A program made the translations under genes and the position numbers. Under the pieces are notes generated by a model that was given only the letters and a program-made list of their open reading frames with translations, was not told where the DNA came from and did not search any database. Source: Lachnospiraceae bacterium (lineage in GTDB: Bacteria > Bacillota > Clostridia > Lachnospirales > Lachnospiraceae). From it: a stretch of 64,000 nucleotides of DNA. The stretch lies in assembly GCA_910575275.1 (NCBI GenBank), contig CAJTEE010000001.1, positions 62,001 to 126,000 of the forward strand, in the 5' to 3' direction. The stretch's first letter is position 1; each line of letters starts with the position of its first letter. This document shows, piece after piece, positions 49,979-59,369 of the stretch.

Positions 49979-51207
49979 TCCACGCTCACCTCGATTTCCT
50001 GGTTTCCTCTGATTGCTTCCTTCTTTAACCCGATCTGGATCATCTCCGCCGGGAGTGCCTTCTTCATAGATTTCTTCGCGATGACCTCCCCGCCCTGCCG
50101 CAGGACGATCACAGCGTTTTCAAACTTACGGTTCACGCGCATCGTCACATTGACGTCCCTCTGCCCGCTGATCTTCTGCGGCACCGTGTGATTTACGTTC
50201 CGGTCCGTTTTTAATTCGATTGGGCATTCAGGGAGTCTGCCGCCCCGCACATATTCTGCGACGCCGTCTGCCAGCTTTTCCGCCTCCAGAGACACAAAAT
50301 CCACCAGATCATGTACATGCAGCACATTCCCGGCCGCGAAAAAGCCCTCCTTTTCCGTCTGGAAAAACTCATCCACGACCGCTCCCCGCGTTCTTGTATC
50401 TAACGGAACGCCCGCGTCGATGGAAAGCTCGTTTTCCGGGATCAGGCCAACCGAGAGGATCACCGTATCACAGGCATACTCCTTCTCCGTACCCGGGATC
50501 GGTTTCATCTGCGCGTCCACCTCACTGATCGTCACGCCCGTGACCCGCTCCTTTCCATGAATCGCCGTGATCGTATGGCTTAAATAAAGCGGAATGCCAT
50601 AATCGTTCAGACACTGTTCAATGTTTCTCGGAAGGCCGCTCGGGATCGGCTGGATCTCAAACACGGCCTGCACATGCGCCCCCTCCAGGGTCAGGCGCCG
50701 CGCCATGATCATGCCGATATCGCCGGAGCCCAAAATCACGACCTCTTTGCCGACCATGCGGTTATACAGGTTCATATACGCCTGTGCCACGCCGGCCGTA
50801 AATACGCCGGCCGGACGCTCGCCCGGGATCCCAAGCGCCCCACGCGTCCGCTCCCTACAGCCCATCGTCAGGATGACGGCCTTTGCCTGAATTTTCTCAA
50901 GTCCCTTTGCGGAGGCGATCGTCACGACCTTATCCGACGATACGTAAAGCACCGTCGTGTCGATTCTGTAAGGAATCCGGTATGTCTGCACCTCGTCGAT
51001 GAAACGCTGCGCATATTCCGGCCCGCTTAACGTCGTCTTGAATCTCGTGAGTCCGAAACCGTCATGGATACACTGGCGCAGGATGCCGCCCATGGCCTTC
51101 TCGCGCTCCACGATCAGCACGTCCTGAATCCCCTTTTTATAGAGCTCCACCGCAGCCGCCAGCCCGGCCGGGCCGCCGCCGATGATCACTACCTCACGTT
51201 TTTCCAT
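49972..51207 (-). CDS. FAD-dependent NAD(P)-type oxidoreductase
   Basis: A 411-residue pyridine-nucleotide-disulfide-oxidoreductase-like flavoprotein. Dinucleotide site VVIIGGGPAGLAAAVELYKK at residues 5-24, second nucleotide site EVVILGSGDIGMIMARRL near 155, FAD-contact TRGAVVDEFFQTEKEGFFAA near 260. There is no active CxxC after the first strand except MGGILRQCIHDGFG, as usual in this subfamily. It probably reoxidises the GlpA-like subunit and passes electrons on. Start at 51207 after AGAGGAGGAGGCGTGAC; the ATG lies two bases outside the previous stop. Confidence 0.9.
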   Translation of the reverse strand: MEKREVVIIGGGPAGLAAAVELYKKGIQDVLIVEREKAMGGILRQCIHDGFGLTRFKTTLSGPEYAQRFIDEVQTYRIPYRIDTTVLYVSSDKVVTIASAKGLEKIQAKAVILTMGCRERTRGALGIPGERPAGVFTAGVAQAYMNLYNRMVGKEVVILGSGDIGMIMARRLTLEGAHVQAVFEIQPIPSGLPRNIEQCLNDYGIPLYLSHTITAIHGKERVTGVTISEVDAQMKPIPGTEKEYACDTVILSVGLIPENELSIDAGVPLDTRTRGAVVDEFFQTEKEGFFAAGNVLHVHDLVDFVSLEAEKLADGVAEYVRGGRLPECPIELKTDRNVNHTVPQKISGQRDVNVTMRVNRKFENAVIVLRQGGEVIAKKSMKKALPAEMIQIGLKKEAIRGNQEIEVSVEW

Positions 51208-51208
51208 G

Positions 51209-52672
51209 TCACGCCTCCTCCTCTCGCACTTTTCCCGTAAACAGCCAGGAATTCTCTCTCGCATAGCGGATTTTGGTATCCGGGATGCCAAGCTCCTCCT
51301 CAAGCAGCCTCGCGATCCGCATCTGGCAGTATCCGCCCTGGCAGCGTCCCATCATCGAGCGCGTCCGGTACTTGATCCCGACCATTGTATGTACGCCGAG
51401 CGGATTGTGGATCGCCTCCAGGATCTCCGCCTTCGTCACCTTTTCGCAGCGGCAGATTACCTCGCCGTAATCCGGATTTTCTGCGATCAGCCGCGCCTTT
51501 GTCTCATCATTCTGCTCCTCGAAGCGGATAATCCCCTTTCTCCTCGGGTTGAAACCCGGGTTTTCTTCCAGCTTCTCATACTCTCCGATCATCCCTGCCA
51601 CCATGCGGCCGATCGGAACCGCGGCCGTAAGGCCTGGCGACTCGATTCCCACCAGATTTACGGCATTCGGCGCAAGCTCCGGTCGGATCTCGATCTTGAA
51701 ATCCTGGATCACGCCGTTTTCGTCGACCCATTTCGGAAGGATGCCGGAGTAATTGCGGATATAGTCGGCCTTCTTGATACACGGCCAGATCTCGGACGCG
51801 CTCTTTGCAAGATAGTCCATGTTTTCCTGCGGCACGCCGTAATAGGTAAAGTCCATCACGTTCTCCGCATTCGGCCCGATGATCACGTTGCCATCCGTCG
51901 TATTCGTCACGTGGATTCCCATATAGGTATTGCTCGGCACCGGGTACACCGGCATCGGCAAAAGCTCTCCCGTGCGCCGGTCCAGGATAATGTAATCCCC
52001 CTTCGAGCCGATCACATGATATCCCTTGATCCCCAGCATGTCGGAGATCACACCGCAGCCGAGGCCCGCGCTGTTGATGACCCAGCGCGTCTGATACGTC
52101 CCCTGCGCGGCCGTCACGGACCAGAGGTTTTGTTCCTCCTCGCGGGAGATTGCCGTCACTTCATGATTAAAGAAATACTGCACGCCGTTTGCCGCCGCAT
52201 TTTCCGCGAGCGCGATCGTATAGATAAACGGATCGACGATGCCGGAATTCTCCGAAAACATCGCAAATTCGCCGATCGCCATCGGCACCAGCTTATGAAG
52301 CTCCTCCTTGTCGATCAGACGAAGCCCCGTCGCGCCGTTTTTCTCGCCCTGGGCGATCGTCCGCCTGAGGGACTCCATCTCCTCCGCGTTTTTTCCTACC
52401 AGGACCTTTCCGCAGCGCTTGAATGTGAACCCGAGCTCTCTGGAAAGTGCTTCCATTCCCCGGTTTCCCTCCACGCAGAGCTTTGCTTTCAGAGAGCCTG
52501 TGTCATACGCAATCCCGCCGTGTACCACGCCCGAATTTCTCCCGCTGGTCTCATAGCAGACGTCCAGGTTCTTTTCCAGCACGCCGATCTTCAGCTTAAA
52601 CCGCGACAGCTCGCGTGCGATCGCGCTCCCGACCACACCGCCGCCGATGATGAGAACATCAAATTCTCCCAT
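51209..52672 (-). CDS. GlpA-like FAD-dependent glycerol-3-phosphate dehydrogenase with BFD-type domain
   Basis: A 487-residue flavoprotein: DAO/GlpD-type fold with LIIGGGVVGSAIARELSRFK at 7-26 and substrate-side residues in SGRNSGVVHGGIAYDTGSLK, then a C-terminal BFD-like domain with VICRCEKVT and MGRCQGGYCQ (C-x-C...C-x4-C, a 2Fe-2S site). It oxidises glycerol-3-phosphate or a related hydroxy acid (2-hydroxyglutarate-like substrates are possible). First gene of the cluster with the FAD oxidoreductase and DUF1667 genes. Its promoter is flanked by two direct repeats. Confidence 0.88.
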   Translation of the reverse strand: MGEFDVLIIGGGVVGSAIARELSRFKLKIGVLEKNLDVCYETSGRNSGVVHGGIAYDTGSLKAKLCVEGNRGMEALSRELGFTFKRCGKVLVGKNAEEMESLRRTIAQGEKNGATGLRLIDKEELHKLVPMAIGEFAMFSENSGIVDPFIYTIALAENAAANGVQYFFNHEVTAISREEEQNLWSVTAAQGTYQTRWVINSAGLGCGVISDMLGIKGYHVIGSKGDYIILDRRTGELLPMPVYPVPSNTYMGIHVTNTTDGNVIIGPNAENVMDFTYYGVPQENMDYLAKSASEIWPCIKKADYIRNYSGILPKWVDENGVIQDFKIEIRPELAPNAVNLVGIESPGLTAAVPIGRMVAGMIGEYEKLEENPGFNPRRKGIIRFEEQNDETKARLIAENPDYGEVICRCEKVTKAEILEAIHNPLGVHTMVGIKYRTRSMMGRCQGGYCQMRIARLLEEELGIPDTKIRYARENSWLFTGKVREEEA

Positions 52673-52697
52673 ACCTATATCCCTCCGTCGTTTTAAA

Positions 52698-52778
52698 TTG
52701 ATCCTATGAATTTATCGGTATTGTACCATATATATCGATTTTCCGCAAGCATTATGGGATTATTTATCCTATGAATTT
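52698..52778 (-). promoter_or_regulatory. Promoter of the GlpA-like operon with flanking direct repeats
   Basis: On the minus strand TTGCGG (52748-52743), a 17-base spacer and TACAAT (52725-52720) form a sigma-A promoter. Almost identical 16-base words, AAATTCATAGGATCAA (52713-52698) and AAATTCATAGGATAAA (52778-52763), lie on either side, 65 bases apart. This suggests a regulator that binds both and loops or blocks the promoter. Confidence 0.6.
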
Positions 52779-52880
52779 TGCCAAATATGGCTATACGACC
52801 AGAACAGATAAAGGGAGAGGGCGTAGGAAACTCAAAAAAGACAGAAACCAAAAAATGAGCTGTATTCTAAATGGAATCAT

Positions 52881-52937
52881 AAAAAGCCCGCTTCGGTTCT
52901 GATAAGAAACATTATCGGAACCGAAGCGGGTTCTTTT
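52881..52937. terminator. Long bidirectional hairpin between the GlpA-like operon and csrA
   Basis: CCCGCTTCGGTTC / GAACCGAAGCGGG, a perfect 13-bp stem, extended after one mismatch by GATAA / TTATC around loop GAAACA, with A- and T-runs outside. The inner 19 bases (ATAAGAAACATTATCGGAA, 52902-52920) are the exact reverse complement of 53047-53065, the -10 region of the csrA promoter. Confidence 0.9.
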
Positions 52938-53027
52938 ATCGCTTTGTTCATATAGGATTATCGGCGTTTCTTTCTCCAAGTTAAGTGTTATTATTATTTT
53001 TTTCTATTCATTTTCGAAATTTTAATA

Positions 53028-53056
53028 TAAAAATATTTTATTTCACTTCCGATAAT
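53028..53056 (+). promoter_or_regulatory. Sigma-28 (flagellar) type promoter
   Basis: TAAA (53028-53031), a 15-base spacer, and TTCCGATAAT (53047-53056) fit the sigma-D/FliA consensus TAAA-N15-GCCGATAA. It lies 62 bases before the csrA start and would give a class III flagellar transcript of csrA and flagellin. Confidence 0.72.
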
Positions 53057-53117
53057 GTTTCTTATAACAAGTTATAAAAAAACTTGAGAGCGGGTTTATC
53101 CAGGAAAGGAGGCCATT

Positions 53118-53585
53118 ATGCTTTCCTTACAGATGAAATCAGGAGACTATCTCACCATTGGAGAAAATATAGTCGTGCAGGTTTTTAAGGAATCCGGACC
53201 TCAGTTCCGTGTTTCTGTCAAAGCCCCTCGGGAAGTTTCTATTGTCAGGGGCAAGGTACTCGAACGCAAGGGAGAACATCAGCCAAACGGCTTACGTTCT
53301 AAGGGGCCTAAGACCTCCCCTTCCGATAAGCTCCGCTCTGCCAGATATTTGCAGAAGGTATCAAAGCGGCAGGAGACACGAAAGCTTGAGCAAGCGCTCT
53401 GTTTAGAGGCCATAAAAGGGCTTGAACAGGCGATTGGACAGCTCAAGCCATCACCGGAAAGGGCCGGGCTCGAACAGTTGCAGACGCAGATGACTCACAT
53501 CGTAGAAACCTGGGAAAAGTTAAACCAGGGCGTCTTTGACGCTCCCGCTGAGACTGCCTCAGACGGCGTCGGCGAAAGTGCGTGA
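53118..53585 (+). CDS. csrA: CsrA-like regulator with a long C-terminal extension
   Basis: A 155-residue protein. Residues 1-52 are a CsrA domain (MLSLQMKSGDYLTIGENIVV, then VKAPREVSIVRGKVLER with the RNA-contacting Arg). Normal CsrA has about 60-75 residues; here about 100 more follow, basic at first (KGPKTSPSDKLRS) then an amphipathic helix pair (LEQALCLEAIKGLEQAIGQL, LEQLQTQMTHIVETWEKL). CsrA represses flagellin translation in Bacillota. It lies 180 bases before flagellin, behind a sigma-28 promoter; no fliW is seen in the window. GGAAAGGAGGCCATT precedes the ATG. Confidence 0.83.
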   Translation: MLSLQMKSGDYLTIGENIVVQVFKESGPQFRVSVKAPREVSIVRGKVLERKGEHQPNGLRSKGPKTSPSDKLRSARYLQKVSKRQETRKLEQALCLEAIKGLEQAIGQLKPSPERAGLEQLQTQMTHIVETWEKLNQGVFDAPAETASDGVGESA

Positions 53586-53764
53586 GCCATGCGTTATCTC
53601 AATAATTTTTTGATTTCTTCCGGTTTCGCGAGCCGGTTGAAATAGATGCAGGCACCATCTGAATTGGACATCAAAGCCGCGGCGTCCGGGTCAGAAGGTG
53701 AATAACAAGTGCCCAAACAGGAAGTGAAGGCACTCTAAAATCACAATTCAAGGAGGTTACTTTT
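53586..53764 (+). promoter_or_regulatory. Flagellin leader with two candidate CsrA sites
   Basis: Two GGA-centred words fit the CsrA consensus ACANGGANGT: AACAGGAAGT (about 53714-53723) and TCAAGGAGGT (53749-53758), which includes the flagellin ribosome binding site. In Bacillus the hag leader has two such sites, with the second at the ribosome binding site. The adjacent gene is csrA. Confidence 0.6.
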
Positions 53765-55537
53765 ATGAGAATCCAACACAATATTGCAGCGCTCAATTCC
53801 TACAGAAACTTAACCGTGAATAACAGCGCGGTTGCCAAAAACCTTGAGAAGTTATCTTCTGGTTACAGAATCAACCGTGCAGGCGACGACGCAGCCGGTC
53901 TTGCAATTTCCGAGAAGATGCGTGCACAGATCACCGGCCTTGAGACCGCACAGAAGAATGCCAACGACGGTATCTCCCTGGTACAGACGGCAGAGGGCGC
54001 CATGACAGAAGTGCACTCCATGTTAAACCGTATGGTTGAGCTGGCTACGCAGTCTGCAAACGGAACGTATGCGGATGAAGTAGACCGTGAGAACCTGCAG
54101 AAGGAAGTCGCTTCTCTTAAGGACGAGATCAATCGTATCGCGGACAGCACAAACTTCAACGGAATCAACCTGTTGGATGGTTCTTTGGCTGCGAAAGGCG
54201 GCGCTGTAGATGTTAAGATCAGCGGCAATGCGAACAGCATCAAATCCCCGGGCTCCAAGGCAGCTTATGAGACCACGAATGCATTGGCTACAATCGCGAA
54301 AACGGGTCTGGCAGAGAGTGGTACGGTCGAGTTTACCATTGGCTTTAATGATGGAACTTCCCAGACCGTTAAGCTGACGATGGAGAAGGACAAAAACACG
54401 CAGAAGTATCAGCTCAGAGCAGAGGACGGCACCATTTATGATAAACTCAATACGGCGGGTGACGGAGCCGACACAGAAGTTACGGCTGCCAAGCTTTCGG
54501 ATATCATCAAGAAAGAGCTTGAGAAGACAGATCTGGCTAAAGAGTTTAAGATTACAGATGACAGCCAGAAAATCAAGCTGGAGGCCCTTCAGGCTGGCAG
54601 CGGCGGACGCCAGGTTCGTGCTATGGATATCAACGTTATTTCCGGTGATGCACAGTCCGCAGCAGGAAGTGCGGCTGCCAATAAGATCGATCTTGGCGTA
54701 TCCATCACATTAGGAAAAGATGATGGTCGCGAGATTGATGCAAGCACACTTACTTTATATGACGGCACCAACTATGAGGATGCTGTATTCGAAATCAATG
54801 GTCACAAATTTGTTCTTATGACCGGTAATATGACAGCTACTCATGCTACAGGCCATAAGGCCGGTGACGTAGAGATGATGAATGCTACAAAGGGTCTCGG
54901 AGCAGATGTTACGATCCTGATCAGTGATGAGAATGCCGTAGATAAATCATTTGGTACGGCTCACAATGGTTTGATGACGGATGACGCAAACTTCCAGCAG
55001 AATATTAAGAAGATCGAAGAAGTTACCGGCTTGAAGGTTACGGATGCGATCGACGAAGTAGATGCTGCTGGAAATGATATTAAGAATGCCGTAAGCCCGG
55101 GCGGCGGTATCCGCTTAAGCAGAGGTGAAAATGCAACCGGCGGACTGGTCCTTCAGATCGGTGATACCGCAGATGATTTCAATAAGCTGCGTGTCTCTGT
55201 CAGCGATCTGCACACCAAAGCTATGGGCATTGCAGATGTTGATATCAGCACACAATCCGGTGCTTCCAGCGCAATCAAGAAGATCAAAGACGCGATCAAC
55301 TACGTATCCTCCACTCGTGGTGACCTGGGCGCAATCCAGAACCGCTTAGAGCATACGATCAACAACTTAAGTGTTGCAAGCGAGAACATGACTGCTGCCG
55401 AGAGCCGGATCCGCGACACCGATATGGCGAAGGAAATGATGGCTTATACGAAGAACAACATCCTTGTTCAGTCCGCACAGGCCATGCTGGCACAGGCAAA
55501 CCAGATTCCGCAGGGTGTATTGCAGCTTCTCCAGTAA
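53765..55537 (+). CDS. fliC: Flagellin
   Basis: A 590-residue flagellin. The N-terminal D0/D1 domain ([20 protein letters not shown], then [20 protein letters not shown] and [10 protein letters not shown]) and the C-terminal D0/D1 domain ([20 protein letters not shown] and [20 protein letters not shown], ending LQLLQ) are conserved. The central 330 residues form a large variable D2/D3 region, acidic and rich in Asp/Thr/Ala. It polymerises to the filament after export through the type III apparatus. Preceded by CAAGGAGGTTAC. No other flagellar structural gene lies in the window. Confidence 0.96.
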   Translation: MRIQHNIAALNSYRNLTVNNSAVAKNLEKLSSGYRINRAGDDAAGLAISEKMRAQITGLETAQKNANDGISLVQTAEGAMTEVHSMLNRMVELATQSANGTYADEVDRENLQKEVASLKDEINRIADSTNFNGINLLDGSLAAKGGAVDVKISGNANSIKSPGSKAAYETTNALATIAKTGLAESGTVEFTIGFNDGTSQTVKLTMEKDKNTQKYQLRAEDGTIYDKLNTAGDGADTEVTAAKLSDIIKKELEKTDLAKEFKITDDSQKIKLEALQAGSGGRQVRAMDINVISGDAQSAAGSAAANKIDLGVSITLGKDDGREIDASTLTLYDGTNYEDAVFEINGHKFVLMTGNMTATHATGHKAGDVEMMNATKGLGADVTILISDENAVDKSFGTAHNGLMTDDANFQQNIKKIEEVTGLKVTDAIDEVDAAGNDIKNAVSPGGGIRLSRGENATGGLVLQIGDTADDFNKLRVSVSDLHTKAMGIADVDISTQSGASSAIKKIKDAINYVSSTRGDLGAIQNRLEHTINNLSVASENMTAAESRIRDTDMAKEMMAYTKNNILVQSAQAMLAQANQIPQGVLQLLQ

Positions 55538-55570
55538 ACTGCCGGATCACACTCTTGTTAGGAAGCAAAA

Positions 55571-55616
55571 AAGCGGAGCTGTTACGCATGAAAATGCGTT
55601 TCAGCTCCGCTCTTTG
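55571..55616 (+). terminator. Flagellin terminator
   Basis: AGCGGAGCTG / CAGCTCCGCT, a perfect 10-bp stem with inner ACGCAT/ATGCGT pairing and CTTTGC after it, 33 bases after the stop. Confidence 0.85.
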
Positions 55617-55628
55617 CTGGCCGGATCG

Positions 55629-55817
55629 CTATCCTTTTATCCTGTCGATCTCCGAGAGATTGACACCTAAACTCGACAGGATAACCTTTAATTCCATATA
55701 CCGTTTATACATCGAATCATATGTGTCCGGGTTACTTCCCTTTACCGGAATCATCCAGTCCTGCAGTCTTGAAAATTCTGTAATGTAATCTCTGATAATA
55801 TCCGCCCCATCTGACAT
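55629..55817 (-). CDS. Small acidic protein of unknown function
   Basis: A 62-residue protein, probably helical (DIIRDYITEFSRLQDWMIPV, then YKRYMELKVILSSLGVNLSE). No motif recognised. Ribosome binding site weak (GATGGTGATT). It lies convergent to flagellin, sharing the intergenic terminator, so a flagella-related role is possible but unsupported. Confidence 0.5.
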   Translation of the reverse strand: MSDGADIIRDYITEFSRLQDWMIPVKGSNPDTYDSMYKRYMELKVILSSLGVNLSEIDRIKG

Positions 55818-55913
55818 TTAATCACCATCTTTAATCACATGCGCCATTCTAAGCGGATTCCCTTCTATCATATAACAGCTCAAATGTAAAGCCTATTTTC
55901 TGCCCCAAACGTC

Positions 55914-56585
55914 TCATCCCGCAAACCGGTTGCTGTTATACAAAAGGTGAAACCGCATCTCCATCTCCGCCTCAAACGCCCTTCTCTCGCGAATATGCTC
56001 AAAAATCTTCCGATGCGAGATACAGGTCTGTGTATACTCCGTCGTCTCCACTTCTTTCGCGAAAATCCGGACGCCGTTTGCGATCACCGGGATCAGATTC
56101 TCCATCACGAGATTGTGCGTACACTCGGCGATCTTCGTATGGAACCGCACGTCAAGCCCCGCATAATCCTGCCGCATACGAATCTTCGACTCCATTTCCT
56201 CCAGGATCCCCAAAAGCTCCAAAAGATCCTCCCCAGTCGCACACTGGGCAGCCAGGGCAGCGATCGGAGGCTCCAGGATCACGCGCACTTGCAGAAGATC
56301 CCTGGTCAGCTTTTTCTGATCCGCCACCATCGAAAAGCCAAACGGATCGTCTGCCACGCCCTGCTTTTCGGAGACAAACGTCCCCGCACCCTGGCGGATT
56401 GAAACCACGTTGCGGGAGGCCAAAAGCTTTAAGGCCTCCCGCACCGTATTCCGTCCGGCGTTTAAGATCTCGCATAGCTCCTTCTCCGTCGGCAGCTTAT
56501 CCCCGGGCAGATACGGGCGCTCCTGGATCATCCGCATGAGCCGCTCCGCGAGCTGCTCCGCAAGCGTTCTCCCCTGCTTATCCAT
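55914..56585 (-). CDS. FadR-type GntR-family regulator
   Basis: A 223-residue regulator: winged helix GDKLPTEKELCEILNAGRNT then VREALKLLASRNVVSIRQG at 25-75, and an all-helical FCD sensor domain (100-220) with metal-binding-type residues in DYAGLDVRFHTKIAECTHN and ISHRKIFEHIRERR. FCD regulators sense organic acids. It begins 4 bases after the phosphoglycerate mutase stop, so both are cotranscribed, although its targets may include the neighbouring decayed catabolic genes. Confidence 0.88.
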   Translation of the reverse strand: MDKQGRTLAEQLAERLMRMIQERPYLPGDKLPTEKELCEILNAGRNTVREALKLLASRNVVSIRQGAGTFVSEKQGVADDPFGFSMVADQKKLTRDLLQVRVILEPPIAALAAQCATGEDLLELLGILEEMESKIRMRQDYAGLDVRFHTKIAECTHNLVMENLIPVIANGVRIFAKEVETTEYTQTCISHRKIFEHIRERRAFEAEMEMRFHLLYNSNRFAG

Positions 56586-56589
56586 CCCT

Positions 56590-58131
56590 CTATTTTCTCA
56601 CCAGCAGGGATTTCCCGGTCATCTCGGCCGGCTGCTCCATTCCGAGAAGCTCCAGAAGGGTCGGCGCGATATCCGCCAGGCAGCCACTCTCGCGAAGCCC
56701 GCACCCCTCTCCCGCGTTTACGAGGATAAACGGGACCGGGTTCGTCGTATGCGCCGTAAACGGTTCGCCGGAGGTATAGTCGATGAGCTGCTCGGCGTTG
56801 CCGTGATCCGCGCAGATAAACATGGCGCCGTCTACCTTGCAAATCGCCTCGACTGCCTTACCGACACACGCATCAACGGCCTCGATCGCCTTGATCGCCG
56901 CAGCCTCCACGCCGGTATGGCCGACCATGTCCGGATTGGCAAAATTGATGATGATTACATCATATTTCCCGGATTCGATCGCCCCGACTAACTTCTCACA
57001 GACCTCGGGCGCGCTCATCTCCGGCTGCATGTCATACGTCGGGACTTTCGGGGATTTGACAAGGATGCGGTCCTCGCCCTCATTCGGCTCCTCGATTCCG
57101 CCGTTAAAGAAGAACGTCACATGCGCGTATTTCTCCGTCTCGGCAATCCTGGCCTGTGTCTTCTTGTTCGCCGCCAGATACTGGCCGAATGTATTTTCAA
57201 TCGTCTCCTTCTTAAACGCCACCAGCTTGTTGCCGATCGTCTCGTCATAATCGGTAAAGCAGACGTACACGAGCTCCAGCCGTTTTTCCCTCTCAAAGCC
57301 CTTGAACGCCTCATCGCAGAACGCGCGCGTGATCTCTCTTGCGCGGTCCGGGCGGAAGTTATAGAAAATGACGGAATCTTGATCATGAATCACGCCCACC
57401 GGAGTGCCGTTTTCCGTCACCACGGTCGGGATCACGAACTCATCCGTCTTCCCCTCGTCATAGGACGCCTGGATGCCTCCGGTCGCGGACGCGTTCGTAT
57501 GGCCCTCGCCCTTTGTAAGTGCCTGATAGGCCAGCTCCACACGGTCCCAGCGGTTGTCCCGGTCCATTGCATAATAACGGCCCATAACGGAAGCAACTCT
57601 GCCGACTCCGATTTCCTTCATCTTTTCCTCAAGCTGCGCGACAAACTCCTTCCCCGAAGCCGGCGGTGTATCGCGCCCGTCCAGGAAGCAGTGTACAAAC
57701 ACCTTCTGTAACCCGTTTCTCTTTGCCAGCTCCAAAAGGCCGTAGATGTGGGTATTGTGGCTGTGGACGCCGCCGTCGGAGACCAGTCCGAACAGATGCA
57801 GCGCCGAATCATGCCTTTTGCAGTTCTCAACCGCCTGTAAAAACGCCTCATTTGTAAAGAAATCCCCGTCCCCGATGGATTTCGTGATTCTTGTGAGCTC
57901 CTGGTACACGATGCGGCCCGCGCCCATGTTCAGATGGCCGACCTCGGAATTGCCCATCTGCCCGTCGGGAAGGCCCACGGCCAGCCCGCTTGCGTTTCCC
58001 TTCACAAACGGGCACTCCGCCATCAGCCTGTCCATCACGGGCGTCTTTGCCTCGTAAATCGCGTTTCCGTCGTGCCTCTCGTTCAGTCCGTATCCGTCAA
58101 GAATCATTAAAACTACCGGCTTTTTATTCAT
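56590..58131 (-). CDS. gpmI: 2,3-bisphosphoglycerate-independent phosphoglycerate mutase
   Basis: A 513-residue Mn2+-dependent phosphoglycerate mutase of the alkaline phosphatase superfamily. [20 protein letters not shown] holds the first metal Asp, [14 protein letters not shown] the phosphoserine nucleophile (Ser near 62), [10 protein letters not shown] the next His, and [21 protein letters not shown] and [12 protein letters not shown] the second metal set. It interconverts 3- and 2-phosphoglycerate in glycolysis. Length and motifs are normal. AAAGGAGAAGAAAGCA precedes the ATG. Confidence 0.97.
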   Translation of the reverse strand: MNKKPVVLMILDGYGLNERHDGNAIYEAKTPVMDRLMAECPFVKGNASGLAVGLPDGQMGNSEVGHLNMGAGRIVYQELTRITKSIGDGDFFTNEAFLQAVENCKRHDSALHLFGLVSDGGVHSHNTHIYGLLELAKRNGLQKVFVHCFLDGRDTPPASGKEFVAQLEEKMKEIGVGRVASVMGRYYAMDRDNRWDRVELAYQALTKGEGHTNASATGGIQASYDEGKTDEFVIPTVVTENGTPVGVIHDQDSVIFYNFRPDRAREITRAFCDEAFKGFEREKRLELVYVCFTDYDETIGNKLVAFKKETIENTFGQYLAANKKTQARIAETEKYAHVTFFFNGGIEEPNEGEDRILVKSPKVPTYDMQPEMSAPEVCEKLVGAIESGKYDVIIINFANPDMVGHTGVEAAAIKAIEAVDACVGKAVEAICKVDGAMFICADHGNAEQLIDYTSGEPFTAHTTNPVPFILVNAGEGCGLRESGCLADIAPTLLELLGMEQPAEMTGKSLLVRK

Positions 58132-58149
58132 TGCTTTCTTCTCCTTTAT

Positions 58150-58313
58150 TAGAGCGTGTTTGAAAATCCATTCCCGCCGTCTGCACGCCCCACTTCGCGG
58201 TATATTTGGCCCAAATTCACTTAACGTAGCCCACTACGCCGCGTTCATTTGAGCCAAATCTCCCACGAACTGTGGCGCACAGCTGCCAGAAAGCAATTTT
58301 CAAACACGCTCCA
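58150..58313. repeat. 164-bp repeat with terminal inverted repeats, copy 2
   Basis: Same length and orientation as the copy at 29299-29462, about 80% identical. Ends TAGAGCGTGTTTGAAAAT and ATTTTCAAACACGCTCCA are inverted. It lies in the promoter region of gpmI. The conserved core includes CCCACTTCGCGGTATAT and AAATTCACTTAACGTAGCCC. Confidence 0.85.
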
Positions 58314-58486
58314 GCGGGCCGCAAACCGGCCCTTCAGATTTTCAATGCTTATATTGTATACCATTTTCAGGCTTCCCGCAACCGTTTCGAAGAAGAAATT
58401 GTTATTTTTATAACGGTCAGGCCGGTGTTATCCCTCAAAGTCCCGGAAATATTGTTCAAACATTCCGCCTGACCGGAACGGGTCTT
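58314..58486. other. Short intergenic stretch
   Basis: About 170 bases between the repeat and the enolase-superfamily remnant. No gene, terminator or known RNA was recognised. Confidence 0.4.
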
Positions 58487-59321
58487 TCAGCTTCTGCCCT
58501 TCCCCTTTTCCTGCACTTCTTTTAAATAATACGCATGATAGCGCTCCATTTTCTCCTGTTTTGGCTCCACGCCAAGCCCCGGGCCGTCCGGCACCTCCAC
58601 ATACGGGATCTCGCGCATACAAAATTTTCCGTTTTCCAGAATATCGTCCTTTAATTGGGCATAGTCCCCCCAGCAATATGCCATCGAAAAATTCCGATAT
58701 GCCGCCATTACATGAAGCGCCCCCGCCATGGCGATGCCTAACTGATCCGCTCCTTCATAGACGCACTGGATTCCCGCCGCTTCCGCGATTCCCGCATTGA
58801 TGCGGACCCCGTTGTAGCCGGCATCGTAGCGCGCGTCTAGCTTCAGATAATCCGCTCCGTTCTCCTTGATTACATTCAGGACGTCATACATCGTTGAGGC
58901 GGATTCATGGCTCATGACTGGCACGCGTACCCTGCCCTTCACGTCCCGGAGGCTCTGCAGGTTGTAGCGCATAGTCGGCTGCTCAATCCAGCCGATTCCC
59001 TGATCCTGTATGCCGTTTATCACGGATACCGCCATGCCGGTCGAGAGCGCCTGTCTCATATCCGCACAGATTAGCTTTGACCGGTCCGGCATTCGTCCGA
59101 TCCTTTCCGACAAGCGTGGGCCTGGCGCTCTTTAGGATTTCGGCGCAAAGGTCGCTGCCCCAAAAACAGGGGCTTTCGCCGATGCCAATGACCCCCTCAT
59201 CCGTAAACAGCTCCACCATGACCTCAAGAATCACGTGCGGGCCTATACGCATCCTGGAGCCGGACTCCATCTCCTTTGAGGGGTCCGCCACAGGTGTCAC
59301 TTTCAGATCGGTTATCTTCAT
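58487..59321 (-). pseudogene. Enolase-superfamily (mandelate racemase-type) enzyme, internally deleted
   Basis: The N-terminal capping domain start is present (MKITDLKVTPVADPSKEMES, HVILEVMVELFTDEGVIGIG, TLVGKDR), ending near 59100. In another frame the barrel resumes at SKLICADMRQALSTGMAVSV and continues with GIGWIEQPTMRYN, VPVMSHESAS and CVYEGADQLGIAMAGALHVM. About 120 residues, including the first half of the barrel with the KxK motif and the first metal ligand, are lost. It cannot be active. It lies in a run of broken catabolic genes. Confidence 0.85.
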
Positions 59322-59369
59322 CGCTTCTTCCTTTCTCTTTGGAATGCCTCTCTCCGAACCGGAGAAAGC

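Noticed and set aside
51182-52696. Long open frame (504 codons) on the plus strand
   Set aside because: It is antisense to the well-supported GlpA-like gene; its translation is Arg/His-rich with no family motifs, the typical shadow of a GC-rich gene.
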